From positions 372,001 through 436,000 of the forward strand of contig NZ_FTNF01000003.1 in the NCBI RefSeq assembly GCF_900156065.1: DNA of 64,000 nucleotides. The letters are read 5' to 3'. The stretch's first letter is position 1, and each line of letters begins with the position of its first letter. Origin of the DNA: Micromonospora avicenniae. Its GTDB lineage: Bacteria > Actinomycetota > Actinomycetes > Mycobacteriales > Micromonosporaceae. Under the pieces are notes generated by a model, which made no database searches, was not told where the DNA came from, and saw only the letters and a program-made list of their open reading frames with translations. A program made the position numbers and the translations under genes. Shown in pieces: positions 7,932 through 16,322 of the stretch.

Positions 7932-8750
7932 TCAGGCGAGCGAGCGGGTGTACGCGGCTGGGGACATCCCGGTGGCGGCGGTGAACTCCCGCACGAGGTG
8001 GGCCTGGTCGCTGTAGCCGAGGTCGGCGGCGAGCCGTGCCCAGTCCGGTGCCGGCCCGTCGGCGGCCTGCTCGATGACCTCCTGGATCCGGTAGCGCCGG
8101 ATCACCCACTTCGGGCCGACGCCGACCCGGTCCAGGAAGAGGCGTTGCAGCCGGCGGGTGGTGAGCCCGTGCCGCCGGGCGAACGCGTCCACCCGAAGCA
8201 CCGTGCGGTCGGTGCGGATCTCGTCGACCAGACGGATCACCTCGTCGGTGGCGGGGTCCGCCGTTTGCGGTTTCCAGCCGGTGAGCAGTTCGTCGAGACG
8301 GCAGCAGCGATCGGCGTCCGTACCGTCGCAGGCGCCGCCGCTGTGGTCGCGGGCCGGCGGCCAGTGCTCGGCGAGGTCGGCGAGCGGCCGGCGGCGGCCG
8401 GTCAGTTCGGCGACCGAGCGCCGCCAGAACGGGTGGAAGCCGCCTGGCCGGAACTGGACGCCGCTGACCCGTCCGGTGCCGGTCAGCGTGATCGAGAAGA
8501 GGGTCAGCCCGACGCCGGCCACCTCGCCGGACTCCGGGCCGTCACCGTCGCGGCGGAAGACCACGTTCACCGCGGGATGCGGTACGACCTGCTGCGCGAA
8601 CGGTTCGGTCAGCTCCCAGTCGACGAGCCAGTAGTGCTCGACCCACGGGCGTAGTGCGGGGGCCGGCAGATGCCGACGGAACCGGACCTGCCGCAGCAGC
8701 CGGCCGGGGGCGAGAATTCCCCGGCTGTCGCCACGCGGTCGCTGTCGCAT
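7932..8750 (-). CDS. AraC-family transcriptional regulator
   Basis: A 272-residue regulator with an N-terminal ligand/effector domain of the DUF6597 type (about 20-165) and a C-terminal AraC double helix-turn-helix (about 175-270; ATDEVIRLVDEIR, GLTTRRLQRLFLDRVGVGPKW, LGYSDQAHLVREFTAATGMSP). The ATG at 8750 is preferred over upstream in-frame starts, which would run into the divergent gene. The start codons of this gene and the TIGR03086 gene are 31 bases apart, so the two promoters overlap and the regulator very likely controls its neighbour. Confidence 0.88.
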   Translation of the reverse strand: MRQRPRGDSRGILAPGRLLRQVRFRRHLPAPALRPWVEHYWLVDWELTEPFAQQVVPHPAVNVVFRRDGDGPESGEVAGVGLTLFSITLTGTGRVSGVQFRPGGFHPFWRRSVAELTGRRRPLADLAEHWPPARDHSGGACDGTDADRCCRLDELLTGWKPQTADPATDEVIRLVDEIRTDRTVLRVDAFARRHGLTTRRLQRLFLDRVGVGPKWVIRRYRIQEVIEQAADGPAPDWARLAADLGYSDQAHLVREFTAATGMSPAAYTRSLA

Positions 8751-8769
8751 TTTTTCAAGACCACCCTCA

Positions 8770-8775
8770 TACGCT
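8770..8775 (+). promoter_or_regulatory. Candidate -10 (TACGCT), leaderless
   Basis: TACGCT ends 6 bases before the ATG at 8782, and no ribosome site is visible, consistent with a leaderless mRNA for the TIGR03086 gene. It falls in the 31-base divergent control region. Confidence 0.4.
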
Positions 8776-8781
8776 GGGCCT

Positions 8782-9354
8782 ATGGCCACAGAGACTAGCG
8801 ATCTGCTGACGGCTGCGGCGCCGCCGACGGTCGCGGTGGTGCGGGGCATCGCCGACGACCAGCTCCACTTGTCGACGCCGTGCCGCGACTACTCCGTACG
8901 CGACCTGCTCAACCATCTCTTCCAGGTCGTGGTCAACTTCCAGGACCTGGCTGTGAAGCGCGCCGTGACGTGGGCGGAGAAGCCGGACCACCTCACCGAC
9001 GACTGGCGGAGCCGGTTCGAGGTGGAGGTCGACAGGTTGATCGTCGCCTGGACCGACCCGGCGAGTTCGGAGGGCGTGTCGCCCGGGATGGGCATGCCAC
9101 AGACCACTGTGGGCGGGATGGTCCTGCTCGACCTGACCGTGCACGGCTGGGACCTGGCCGTCGCGACCGGTCAACCGTATGCCCCGGCTCCCAACGCCAC
9201 CGCCGCGCTGCAGCAGCTGACCGAACAGCTCGCCCCGACGGCCCGGCAGATGGGTGCCTTCGCCGATCCGGTGCCGACCGACCCGACCGTGCCCGAGCTG
9301 GACCGGCTGCTCGGCCTGACCGGCCGCGATCCCCGCTGGAGCGCCGTCGACTGA
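8782..9354 (+). CDS. TIGR03086 family DinB-like metal-binding protein
   Basis: A 190-residue four-helix-bundle protein of the TIGR03086 group, related to the mycothiol-dependent maleylpyruvate isomerase N-terminal domain. Visible signatures are STPCRDYSVRDLLNHL near residues 33-48 and DLTVHGWDLAVATGQP near residues 115-130, whose His/Asp positions match the metal ligands of the DinB/MDMPI superfamily. Family members are thought to use mycothiol or bind divalent metal, but the substrate is unknown. It is divergent from and probably regulated by the AraC protein at 7932-8750. Confidence 0.85.
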   Translation: MATETSDLLTAAAPPTVAVVRGIADDQLHLSTPCRDYSVRDLLNHLFQVVVNFQDLAVKRAVTWAEKPDHLTDDWRSRFEVEVDRLIVAWTDPASSEGVSPGMGMPQTTVGGMVLLDLTVHGWDLAVATGQPYAPAPNATAALQQLTEQLAPTARQMGAFADPVPTDPTVPELDRLLGLTGRDPRWSAVD

Positions 9355-9380
9355 CCGGCACACTCCACCCGCCCGTCGAT

Positions 9381-9418
9381 CGCCCTCCGTGCGGTACCCG
9401 TGTCACAAACGGAGGGCG
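9381..9418. terminator. Hairpin terminator
   Basis: A perfect 10-bp stem (CGCCCTCCGT / ACGGAGGGCG) with an 18-base loop lies 27 bases after the TIGR03086 stop. There is no U-tract, as is common in this genome. Confidence 0.5.
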
Positions 9419-9444
9419 GTCGGCGGGCTCAGTTCATTGACTCT

Positions 9445-9467
9445 CACTATTCACTGAGTGAATAGTG
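9445..9467. promoter_or_regulatory. Palindromic PadR operator
   Basis: CACTATTCACT-G-AGTGAATAGTG is a perfect 11-bp inverted repeat around one central base. It overlaps the likely promoter (TTGACT at 9437-9442; AATAGT at 9461-9466) and ends 5 bases before the padR ATG. Its AT-rich composition stands out from its surroundings. PadR repressors bind such sites and repress their own efflux operons, so autoregulation is very likely. Confidence 0.75.
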
Positions 9468-9472
9468 GACGC

Positions 9473-10027
9473 ATGTCCATGCCGCACGTCCTGCTCGGGC
9501 TGCTCGCGACCGGCGACAAGCACGGTTACGAGCTCAAGCGCGCCCACGACGAGCGGCTGCCGCAGGCCCGGCCACTGGCCTTCGGTCAGGTCTATGCCAC
9601 GCTCAACCGGTTGCAGCGGGACGGGCTGGTGGTGCCCACCGGACAGGAGCGCGACGGCGGGCCCGAGCGCACCACCTATGCGCTGACCGACGACGGGCGG
9701 GTCGCGCTGGACCGCTGGCTGACCGAGGTGGAGCCGCCGTTCCCGTACGTGGCCAGCACGCTCCTCGCCAAGGTGGCGGTGGCGCTGCTGGTCGCCGATG
9801 TGGACCGGGCCCGTGCCTGCCTGGCCGCCCAGCGTCAGGCGCACACCGCGCGACTGCGCGAGCTGACCGCGCTGAAACACGCCCCGTCCGCCACCCTCGA
9901 CGACATCGTGGCGGTCGATTTCGCCATTGCTCACCTCGACGCCGACCTGCGATGGCTGCAAACCACGCTGAGCCGCGTCGCCGACTGGCACCGGGAGGTA
10001 TGGCATGAGCCAGCTACGGGCTCTTGA
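9473..10027 (+). CDS. PadR-family transcriptional repressor
   Basis: A 184-residue regulator with an N-terminal PadR winged helix (HVLLGLLATGDKHGYELKRA, then YATLNRLQRDGLV and a wing at GGPERTTYALTDDGR) and a C-terminal helical Vir-type dimerisation domain. The ATG at 9473 follows the AATAGT -10 by 6 bases, suggesting a leaderless transcript; ATG 9479 is also possible. The stop lies 23 bases inside the ABC ATPase gene. By family analogy it senses an exported compound and derepresses the transporter. Confidence 0.9.
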   Translation: MSMPHVLLGLLATGDKHGYELKRAHDERLPQARPLAFGQVYATLNRLQRDGLVVPTGQERDGGPERTTYALTDDGRVALDRWLTEVEPPFPYVASTLLAKVAVALLVADVDRARACLAAQRQAHTARLRELTALKHAPSATLDDIVAVDFAIAHLDADLRWLQTTLSRVADWHREVWHEPATGS

Positions 10028-10706
10028 CCTGGTCAGGTCCTACGGGCGGACGCCTGCCTTGCGCGGCGTGACGCTCGACGTCGACGAGGGGGAGATCCTC
10101 GCGGTGACCGGGCCGAGTGGGTGCGGCAAGTCCACCCTCCTGCACTGTCTCGCCGGGATCCTGCGGCCCGACGCCGGTCAGGTGCTCTGGCGTGGTGAAC
10201 GGCTCGACACCTGGTCCGAGGCCGCCCGATCGAAGCTGCGGCGCACCGAGTTCGGGGTGCTGTTCCAGTTCGGCCAGCTCGTGGCCGAACTGACCGCGGC
10301 GGAGAACGTCGCACTCCCGTTGCTTCTCGCCGGCACGGGGCGGCGAGAAGCGCGGGAGACGGCGGTGACCTGGCTGCACCGGTTCGGGGTGGCGGAGCTG
10401 GCCGACGTCCGGCCGGGCGAGATGTCCGGCGGGCAGCAGCAGCGGTGCGCCACCGCCCGGGCGCTGGTCACCAGCCCACGGGTGCTCTTCGCCGACGAGC
10501 CGACCGGTGCGTTGGACTCGCTCACCGGCGAAGAGGTGCTCACCACGCTGGTCCGGGTCGCCCGGGAGCAGCGCACCTCGATCGTGCTCGTGACCCATGA
10601 ACCGCGCATCGCCGCGTACGCCGACCGGGAGGTGACCCTCCGCGACGGAACGGTCGACCACACCGGCCTCGGCCTGGACGCACCGTTGATCGGCGGCGAC
10701 CGATGA
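10005..10706 (+). CDS. ABC transporter ATP-binding protein, MacB/LolD-type
   Basis: A 233-residue ATPase with Walker A GPSGCGKST (about 37-45), Q-loop region FGVLFQFGQL, signature MSGGQQQR (about 141-148), Walker B VLFADEPTGALDS and H-loop VTHE. The signature and pairing with an FtsX-type permease place it in the MacB/LolD group, which drives mechanotransmission or drug and peptide export. The start codon lies inside the end of padR, 23 bases overlapping, so expression follows the repressor gene. Confidence 0.92.
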   Translation: MSQLRALDLVRSYGRTPALRGVTLDVDEGEILAVTGPSGCGKSTLLHCLAGILRPDAGQVLWRGERLDTWSEAARSKLRRTEFGVLFQFGQLVAELTAAENVALPLLLAGTGRREARETAVTWLHRFGVAELADVRPGEMSGGQQQRCATARALVTSPRVLFADEPTGALDSLTGEEVLTTLVRVAREQRTSIVLVTHEPRIAAYADREVTLRDGTVDHTGLGLDAPLIGGDR

Positions 10707-12232
10707 AGCCACCGGCGTTGCTCCGGCTCGCGCTGGCCGGGACCCGCACCGACACCGCACGTGTGCTGCTCACCGCGTTCAGCGCCGCGCTGGCCGCGCT
10801 GGCCGCGTTCGCGGCGCTCAACGTGCTGGCCATCCCCACCCCGGCAGCCACGGACGAAAACGCGGGCCGTTGGTCCGAGCAGTACTCGCACGCACTCCTG
10901 CGGGAGCCGGGGCTGCGTGGCGGCACCGCGTTCGCCCTCGTGCTGCTCACGATTCCGGTGCTGGCGCTGGCCGGGCAGTGTGCGCGGCTCGGCGCCCCGG
11001 CCCGGGACCGCCGGCTCGCCGCGTTCCGGCTCGCCGGTGCCACCCCGGGGCAGGTCACCCGGCTCGCGATGGTGGAGACCGGGGTCGCCAGTCTCCTCGG
11101 CACCCTCACCGGTCTGGCCCTCTACCTGGTCGGTCGCGAGCTGCTCGACCGGCCGGACGAGCGCGGACAGCTGGCCCTCCCCACCGACGTGCTGCCGCAC
11201 GGCGGGGCGTTCGCCGCTGTGGTGGTCGGCCTACCGCTGGTCGCCGGGCTGTCCAGCGCGCTGATGCTGCGCCCAGTCATCACCACGCCGCTGGGCGTGA
11301 CCCGGCGGGCGGCCCGGGAGCGCGGCCCCGGCCCCTGGGCGGGAATGCTGATCGTCGCCGGTGTGGCCGGATTCATCGTCGGCTGGCCGGTCATGCTGGG
11401 ACGGACCGTGGACGGACCGTACGTCGGACTCGCGCTGGTGCTGCTCATCGGAGGCGGGCTCGCCGCCATGTTCGGCATCGTGACGGGCACCGGCTGGATC
11501 TCGTACACCACGGGCAGGCTGCTGCGCAGATACGCCCGGCACCCCGCCGCCCTGCTCGCCGCCGGCCGGCTGATGAGCGATCCGTGGGCCGGCAGCCGTG
11601 CCTTCGCCGCCCTGCTGGCGGCGGTGACCTTCGGCGCCGGAGCGGCCGCGCTGCGCTCCTACTTCGTCACTCAGGACCGGCTCATGCGGGAGGAGAGCCG
11701 AGTCGCCGGCGGCGAGGTGGGTGACAACCCGTTCTACCTCAGCACGATCAGCCTGGTGGACCTCGCAGTGGCGGTGGCGCTGGTGATCGCCGCCACCGGT
11801 CTGCTCGTCGCCGTCGTCGAGGGCATCGTCGCGCGGCGCCGCTCGTACACGGCACTGGTGGCGGCCGGTGTGCCGCGAGGCACACTCGGCTGGTCGATCG
11901 CCTGGCAGGCGGTGCTCCCCGCCGTTCCGGCGGTCCTGCTGGCGTTGACCGTCGGCACGGTCCTGGGCCGGGCGTTCTTCGGCGATGTCGTCCGGGGTTC
12001 CTCGACCTACGCGGTGTGCGAAGCGAGCGAGGCGCTCTGCGCGGACCCGGCGACCCGGGAGCAGTACACCCGGATCACGGAGAGCGCGGCGCTGCGCGCG
12101 GTGCCCGACGTACCGCTGGAACAACTGGCGCTGCTCGGCGCCGGCGCCTTGGCCGGCGTGCTCGCCACGGTCGGGATCGGCCTGCTCTTCCTCCGGTCGA
12201 GCACCGCGACCGAGGAACTCAGGACGACCTGA
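10703..12232 (+). CDS. FtsX-like ABC permease
   Basis: A 509-residue integral membrane protein with FtsX-like permease domains. An N-terminal helix is followed by an extracytoplasmic stretch, then helix groups near residues 75-200 and 215-290, and a further set near 300-500. Short motifs such as RLAAFRLAGATPGQVTRL and RRSYTALVAAGVPRGTLG mark the two FtsX cytosolic helices. It forms the exporter with the ATPase, whose gene it overlaps by four bases (ATGA). Substrate unknown; antimicrobial or lipid efflux is the usual role of PadR-linked systems. Confidence 0.9.
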   Translation: MKPPALLRLALAGTRTDTARVLLTAFSAALAALAAFAALNVLAIPTPAATDENAGRWSEQYSHALLREPGLRGGTAFALVLLTIPVLALAGQCARLGAPARDRRLAAFRLAGATPGQVTRLAMVETGVASLLGTLTGLALYLVGRELLDRPDERGQLALPTDVLPHGGAFAAVVVGLPLVAGLSSALMLRPVITTPLGVTRRAARERGPGPWAGMLIVAGVAGFIVGWPVMLGRTVDGPYVGLALVLLIGGGLAAMFGIVTGTGWISYTTGRLLRRYARHPAALLAAGRLMSDPWAGSRAFAALLAAVTFGAGAAALRSYFVTQDRLMREESRVAGGEVGDNPFYLSTISLVDLAVAVALVIAATGLLVAVVEGIVARRRSYTALVAAGVPRGTLGWSIAWQAVLPAVPAVLLALTVGTVLGRAFFGDVVRGSSTYAVCEASEALCADPATREQYTRITESAALRAVPDVPLEQLALLGAGALAGVLATVGIGLLFLRSSTATEELRTT

Positions 12233-12271
12233 CGGTGTAACGCCCCGAGCCCGCGGAGCGCTTTGAGTCTC

Positions 12272-12318
12272 GGGGCCCGGCATGCCGGGCCCCTCTCCGA
12301 GGCTCGGACGAGCCTCGG
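12272..12318. terminator. Double hairpin terminator
   Basis: GGGGCCCGGCATGCCGGGCCCC (12272-12293) is a perfect palindrome 40 bases after the permease stop. A second stem, CCGAGGCTC/GAGCCTCGG (12297-12318) with a 4-base loop, follows directly. The first probably ends the exporter operon. Confidence 0.55.
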
Positions 12319-12344
12319 CGGAGTCAGCCGTGGGAGTCCACCAG

Positions 12345-12767
12345 ATGCAGAACCAACCGGGCACCGCGTCGCCGGTGTTCGTCGACCGGACCGGTCGCCG
12401 CCGCCGCCTGACGGTGATCGCCGGGACAGCCATGGGCCTGGGCCTGCTTGCCAGCATCGTGCTGATCCTCGCCGGCCTCTTCTTCGATGCCCCCGTGCCG
12501 ATGCCCGGCTGGCCGGACTCCCGGCCGGCGCAACCCATCGAGGCGGGGCTGGACGGCCGCGCCGACCTCGGGCCCTCTCCCTCCGCGAGCCCCTCTCCGG
12601 TCACCCACTCGACCGGATCCGCTCCGACGCCCGCCCAGTCGGTGGCTCCGGACGCCACCGGTCCGGCCTCGCGTACCGCCCAGCCCGCTCGAACCGACCA
12701 TCCCGGTCAGGGCGACGAGCACCGCAGCACGGCGAAGCCGAACAGGTCTCCGGGCAAGCCGCAGTGA
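12345..12767 (+). CDS. Small Ser/Pro-rich membrane-anchored protein
   Basis: A 140-residue protein of unknown function: a basic N-terminus (DRTGRRRRL), one transmembrane helix near residues 25-47 (VIAGTAMGLGLLASIVLILA) and a long extracytoplasmic Ser/Thr/Pro/Ala-rich tail. It is probably a type II membrane protein reaching into the wall. The stop overlaps the GTG of the polysaccharide synthase gene (GTGA), so the two are translated together and the protein may be a partner of the synthase. GTG codons a few residues upstream are alternative starts. Confidence 0.65.
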   Translation: MQNQPGTASPVFVDRTGRRRRLTVIAGTAMGLGLLASIVLILAGLFFDAPVPMPGWPDSRPAQPIEAGLDGRADLGPSPSASPSPVTHSTGSAPTPAQSVAPDATGPASRTAQPARTDHPGQGDEHRSTAKPNRSPGKPQ

Positions 12768-14902
12768 CCCCGCCGCCCCGACACGTGGCTCGGCGGGACC
12801 CCCGGGCGCACTGGTTCCTCCTCCTGCTCGGCGTGGTGCTGCTGCTCGCCACGCTCACGGTGCACGGTCTGGTGACCGGGCTGGGCGGCGGCTCCGGCCC
12901 GGCCGGCCAGGCCGGCACCACCGATGGGACGGCCCCGCCGAAGAGCGTCACGGAAGCCGGACCGGTGCTCCGGTTGGATCGGCCCGAGCCGGTCAGCCGG
13001 GCGATGCCGGACCGGACCATCGCGCTGACATTCGACGACGGGCCGGACCCACGCTGGACGCCACAGGTGCTGGACGTGCTGCGGCGGCATCACGCCCACG
13101 CCACGTTCTTCGTCGTCGGTGCCCGGGTCAACGAGCACCCCGAGTTGGTGCGGCGGATTCTCGCCGAGGGACACGAGATCGGCTCGCACACCTTCACGCA
13201 CGCGGATCTCTCCGCCGCGCCCGCTTGGCGCAGAGAGCTGGAACTCTCCCTGACCCGCAAGGCGATCGCCAGCGCCACCGGGCGGGAGGTCACCCTGCTG
13301 CGGCCCCCCTACTCCTCGCTTCCGTCCGCGCTGACCGGGGCGGACTACCACGCGCTGCGTACCGCCGCCGGCAGCGGTCATGTCGCCGTGCTCGCCGACC
13401 TGGACACCCGTGACTGGCAGCGCCCCGGTGCTGCGCAGATCGTCAAGGCGGCCACCCCGGCCGACGGCCGTGGTGCAGTGGTGCTCATGCACGACGGGGG
13501 AGGCGACCGCGACCAGACGGTGGCCGCGCTGGACCGGCTGCTGCCGGAGCTCACCCGGCAGGGCTACCGGTTCACCACTGTCTCGGCGGGAATCGACGCG
13601 CCCGAGTCGGCCGTTGCGGCCGGCACCGGCACTCGGATCAGCGGCACACTGGTGCGCTGGACCCAGGCCGCGGCCGGCCGGGTGGCCACCGGGATGAACC
13701 TGCTGCTCGGCATCGCGCTGGTGCTCGGCGTGGCCCGGCTCGCCGTACAGGTGTTCTGCGCCCAGCGGCACGTCCGCCGGGTGCGGCGGCGTACCGGTCA
13801 CCGGCCCGAGGTCCGTGCGCCGGTCTCGGTGATCGTGCCGGCGTACAACGAGGCTGCGAACATCGCCGCGACCGTCCGGTCACTGGTGGCGAGCGACTAT
13901 CCGGCGCTGGAGGTGATCGTGGTGGACGACGGCTCCACCGACGGTACCGCCGACATCGTGGAGCGGATGCGGCTGCGCGGCGTACGGGTCGTCCGGCAGG
14001 CGAACGCCGGCAAGCCCGCGGCTCTGAACACCGGGATCCGGGTCGCGCGGGCCGGGCTGCTGGTGCTGGTCGACGGAGACACCGTGTTCCAGGCGGACAC
14101 CGTGCGCCGGCTGGTGCAGGGCTTCGCCGACCCGACGGTGGGTGCCATCTCGGGCAACACGAAGGTGGCCAACCGCCGGCGGCTGCTCGGCCGCTGGCAG
14201 CACCTGGAGTACGTGATCGGCTTCAACCTCGACCGCCGGATGTACGACGTGCTGGAGTGCATGCCGACGATTCCGGGCGCGATCGGCGCGTTCCGCCGTG
14301 AGGTGCTGCTCTCCGTGGGCGGGGTGCCGGGCGACACCCTGGCGGAGGACACGGATCTCACCATGAAGGTGCTGCGGGCGGGCTGGCGGGTGGTCTACGA
14401 GGAGGCCGCGATCGCCTGGACCGAGGCGCCGTCCACGCTGCGGCAACTGTGGCGGCAGCGGTACCGCTGGTGTTACGGCACGATGCAGGCGATGTGGAAG
14501 CATCGCCACGCGCTGCGCGAGCCGGGGGCGGGCGGCAAGCTGGGCCGGCGGGGCCTGCCGTACCTCACGGTCTTCCAGGTCCTACTGCCGTTGACCGCAC
14601 CGGCGGTCGACGTCTTCGCCCTCTACGGTCTGCTGTTCCTGCCCTGGTCGACGCTGGCGCTGTCCTGGTTCGGGCTGCTGCTGCTCCAGGCGTTGACCGC
14701 CGGCTACGCGCTGCGACTGGACCGCGAACGCCTCGGCCCGCTGTGGGCGCTGCCGTTGCAGCAGATCGTCTACCGCCAGGTGATGTACCTCGTCGTGGTG
14801 CAGTCCGTGGTCACTGCGGTGATCGGCAACCGGCTGCGCTGGCAACGCATGGCGCGTACCGGTGAGGCGGCGGCCCTGCTCACCACCGGCCGCTCGGGCT
14901 GA
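12764..14902 (+). CDS. Polysaccharide deacetylase-glycosyltransferase fusion (MatB-like)
   Basis: A 712-residue membrane enzyme. After an N-terminal helix (about 17-37), a NodB polysaccharide deacetylase domain (about 80-270) shows TFDDGPD, HTFTH and RPPYSS. A transmembrane stretch (about 305-335) leads to a family 2 processive glycosyltransferase (about 345-580) with SVIVPAYNE, DDGSTDGT, the DGD metal site, EDTD and QRYRW, then C-terminal helices. All catalytic residues look intact. The fusion resembles Streptomyces MatB, which makes a poly-beta-1,6-GlcNAc-like surface glycan causing mycelial aggregation. Making and partly deacetylating an exopolysaccharide is the likely role; the exact polymer is inferred. 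Confidence 0.88.
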   Translation: MTPPPRHVARRDPRAHWFLLLLGVVLLLATLTVHGLVTGLGGGSGPAGQAGTTDGTAPPKSVTEAGPVLRLDRPEPVSRAMPDRTIALTFDDGPDPRWTPQVLDVLRRHHAHATFFVVGARVNEHPELVRRILAEGHEIGSHTFTHADLSAAPAWRRELELSLTRKAIASATGREVTLLRPPYSSLPSALTGADYHALRTAAGSGHVAVLADLDTRDWQRPGAAQIVKAATPADGRGAVVLMHDGGGDRDQTVAALDRLLPELTRQGYRFTTVSAGIDAPESAVAAGTGTRISGTLVRWTQAAAGRVATGMNLLLGIALVLGVARLAVQVFCAQRHVRRVRRRTGHRPEVRAPVSVIVPAYNEAANIAATVRSLVASDYPALEVIVVDDGSTDGTADIVERMRLRGVRVVRQANAGKPAALNTGIRVARAGLLVLVDGDTVFQADTVRRLVQGFADPTVGAISGNTKVANRRRLLGRWQHLEYVIGFNLDRRMYDVLECMPTIPGAIGAFRREVLLSVGGVPGDTLAEDTDLTMKVLRAGWRVVYEEAAIAWTEAPSTLRQLWRQRYRWCYGTMQAMWKHRHALREPGAGGKLGRRGLPYLTVFQVLLPLTAPAVDVFALYGLLFLPWSTLALSWFGLLLLQALTAGYALRLDRERLGPLWALPLQQIVYRQVMYLVVVQSVVTAVIGNRLRWQRMARTGEAAALLTTGRSG

Positions 14903-14945
14903 CCGAACCCGACGGACGGGCTGTCCGGTCGTCGACCCCGGCGCG

Positions 14946-15131
14946 TCAGGCAGCCGGGTGGAACAGTCCCGCCGACCAGGAGATGAGCAGACCGACCAGT
15001 GCCGAGCAGCAGCAGACGAAGATCGCGGCCACGACGACCGCGAGGATGACCAACGCCGGGCGTCGGCCGGCGGGTGCCGTCCCTTCCGGGGGTACGTCGG
15101 CCCCGTCCGGCTGCTCGTCGGCCTCGCTCAC
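14946..15131 (-). CDS. Small single-pass membrane protein
   Basis: A 61-residue protein with an acidic, Pro-rich N-terminus and one helix (PALVILAVVVAAIFVCCCSAL) containing three consecutive cysteines, then a short tail. Function unknown. It is taken as real because it starts with GTG exactly 6 bases after a TAGACT -10 hexamer on the same strand, and the coding stretch has normal codon bias. It is convergent with the polysaccharide synthase. Confidence 0.6.
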   Translation of the reverse strand: MSEADEQPDGADVPPEGTAPAGRRPALVILAVVVAAIFVCCCSALVGLLISWSAGLFHPAA

Positions 15132-15137
15132 CGAGGC

Positions 15138-15143
15138 AGTCTA
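15138..15143 (-). promoter_or_regulatory. Candidate -10 (TAGACT), leaderless
   Basis: On the minus strand TAGACT ends 6 bases before the GTG at 15131, consistent with a leaderless mRNA. Confidence 0.4.
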
Positions 15144-15290
15144 GGTGGCGCACGACTGCGGCGCGCCGAGGTCGGATGACCGCGCCCGGGTGGTGGATCT
15201 GGTAGGCGCTGGGCTGGTCGCGGGCTTTCTCCCGGCCGACCGCGTTCGCGGCGGGCAGCGGACGACCGGCGGTACGGGCAGCATGGTGCG

Positions 15291-16244
15291 ATGGAGCTGA
15301 TCTCGATCGATGATGTGCGGGCCGCCGCGACGGACATCGCCGGCACCGTGACCCGTACTCCGCTGCTGCCGACACCGTGGGACGCGCAGACGTGGCTCAA
15401 GCCGGAGAGCTTGCAACCGGTCGGGTCGTTCAAGCTGCGCGGCGCGACCCACGCGGTCGCCCGGCTCGACCCGGCGGTCCGCGCTCGCGGTGTGGTCACC
15501 CACTCGTCCGGGAACCACGGGCAGGCGCTGGCGTACGCGGCCCGGTCCGCGGGCGTGCCCTGCACGGTGGTGGTGCCGGAGGGCGCGCCTGCCGTGAAGG
15601 TCGACCGGATCCGAGCCCGCGGCGCCGAGGTGGTGCTCGTCCCGCCGGCGCGGCGGCTGGTCGAGGCGGAGCGGATCGCCACGGAGACCGGCGGCGCGCT
15701 GGTGCCGCCCTTCGACGATCCGCACGTCATCGCCGGCCAGGGCACCGTCGGGCTGGAGATCGTCGAGGACCTCCCCGACGTGGACGTGGTGCTGGTGCCG
15801 GTGGGCGGCGGTGGTCTCTCGTCGGGCGTGGCCACGGCGGTGAAGGCGCTGCGCCCGTCAGCCGCGGTGATCGGCGTCGAACCACTGCTCGCCGCCGACG
15901 CCCGGGAATCGCTCGCCGCGGGTGCGGTGGTGGTCTGGGACGTCGAACGTACCCAGCGGACGAGCGCCGACGGGCTGCGTACGAACCTGTCCGAGCTGAC
16001 CTTCGCCCACCTGCGGGAACGCCTCGACGGCATCGTGACCGTGACCGAGGAGGAGATCACCGCCGCGATGGGTCGCCTGGTGCGCGACGCCCGGCTCGTG
16101 GTGGAGCCGAGCGGCGCGGTAGCCCTTGCCGCCCGGCTGTTCCACAGCCACGAGCTTCCCGAGGGTCGGACGGTCGTCGTGGTCACCGGCGGCAACGCCG
16201 ACCCGGACGTACTGGCCGGTGTCCTGACCGCCGGGCCGGCCTGA
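15291..16244 (+). CDS. PLP-dependent threonine/serine dehydratase
   Basis: A 317-residue fold-type II PLP enzyme that deaminates L-threonine and/or L-serine to the 2-oxo acid. The Schiff-base lysine is in GSFKLRGA (about residue 48), the substrate-binding loop is SSGNHGQALA, and the phosphate cup is VPVGGGGLSSG. There is no C-terminal ACT/regulatory domain, so this is the short, catabolic or racemase-like type (TdcB / serine racemase group) rather than biosynthetic IlvA. Which substrate is preferred cannot be decided from sequence. Confidence 0.88.
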   Translation: MELISIDDVRAAATDIAGTVTRTPLLPTPWDAQTWLKPESLQPVGSFKLRGATHAVARLDPAVRARGVVTHSSGNHGQALAYAARSAGVPCTVVVPEGAPAVKVDRIRARGAEVVLVPPARRLVEAERIATETGGALVPPFDDPHVIAGQGTVGLEIVEDLPDVDVVLVPVGGGGLSSGVATAVKALRPSAAVIGVEPLLAADARESLAAGAVVVWDVERTQRTSADGLRTNLSELTFAHLRERLDGIVTVTEEEITAAMGRLVRDARLVVEPSGAVALAARLFHSHELPEGRTVVVVTGGNADPDVLAGVLTAGPA

Positions 16245-16261
16245 CGGGTCTGTGCTCCGCA

Positions 16262-16291
16262 CCGGGAGGGGCCCCGTCGGACCCCTCCCGG
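16262..16291. terminator. Bidirectional hairpin between convergent genes
   Basis: CCGGGAGGGG/CCCCTCCCGG, a perfect 10-bp stem with a 10-base loop, lies between the dehydratase and oligopeptidase stops. Confidence 0.6.
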
Positions 16292-16322
16292 CTTGGCAGG
16301 CGCGTCTGCGCTTCCCGGCTCG

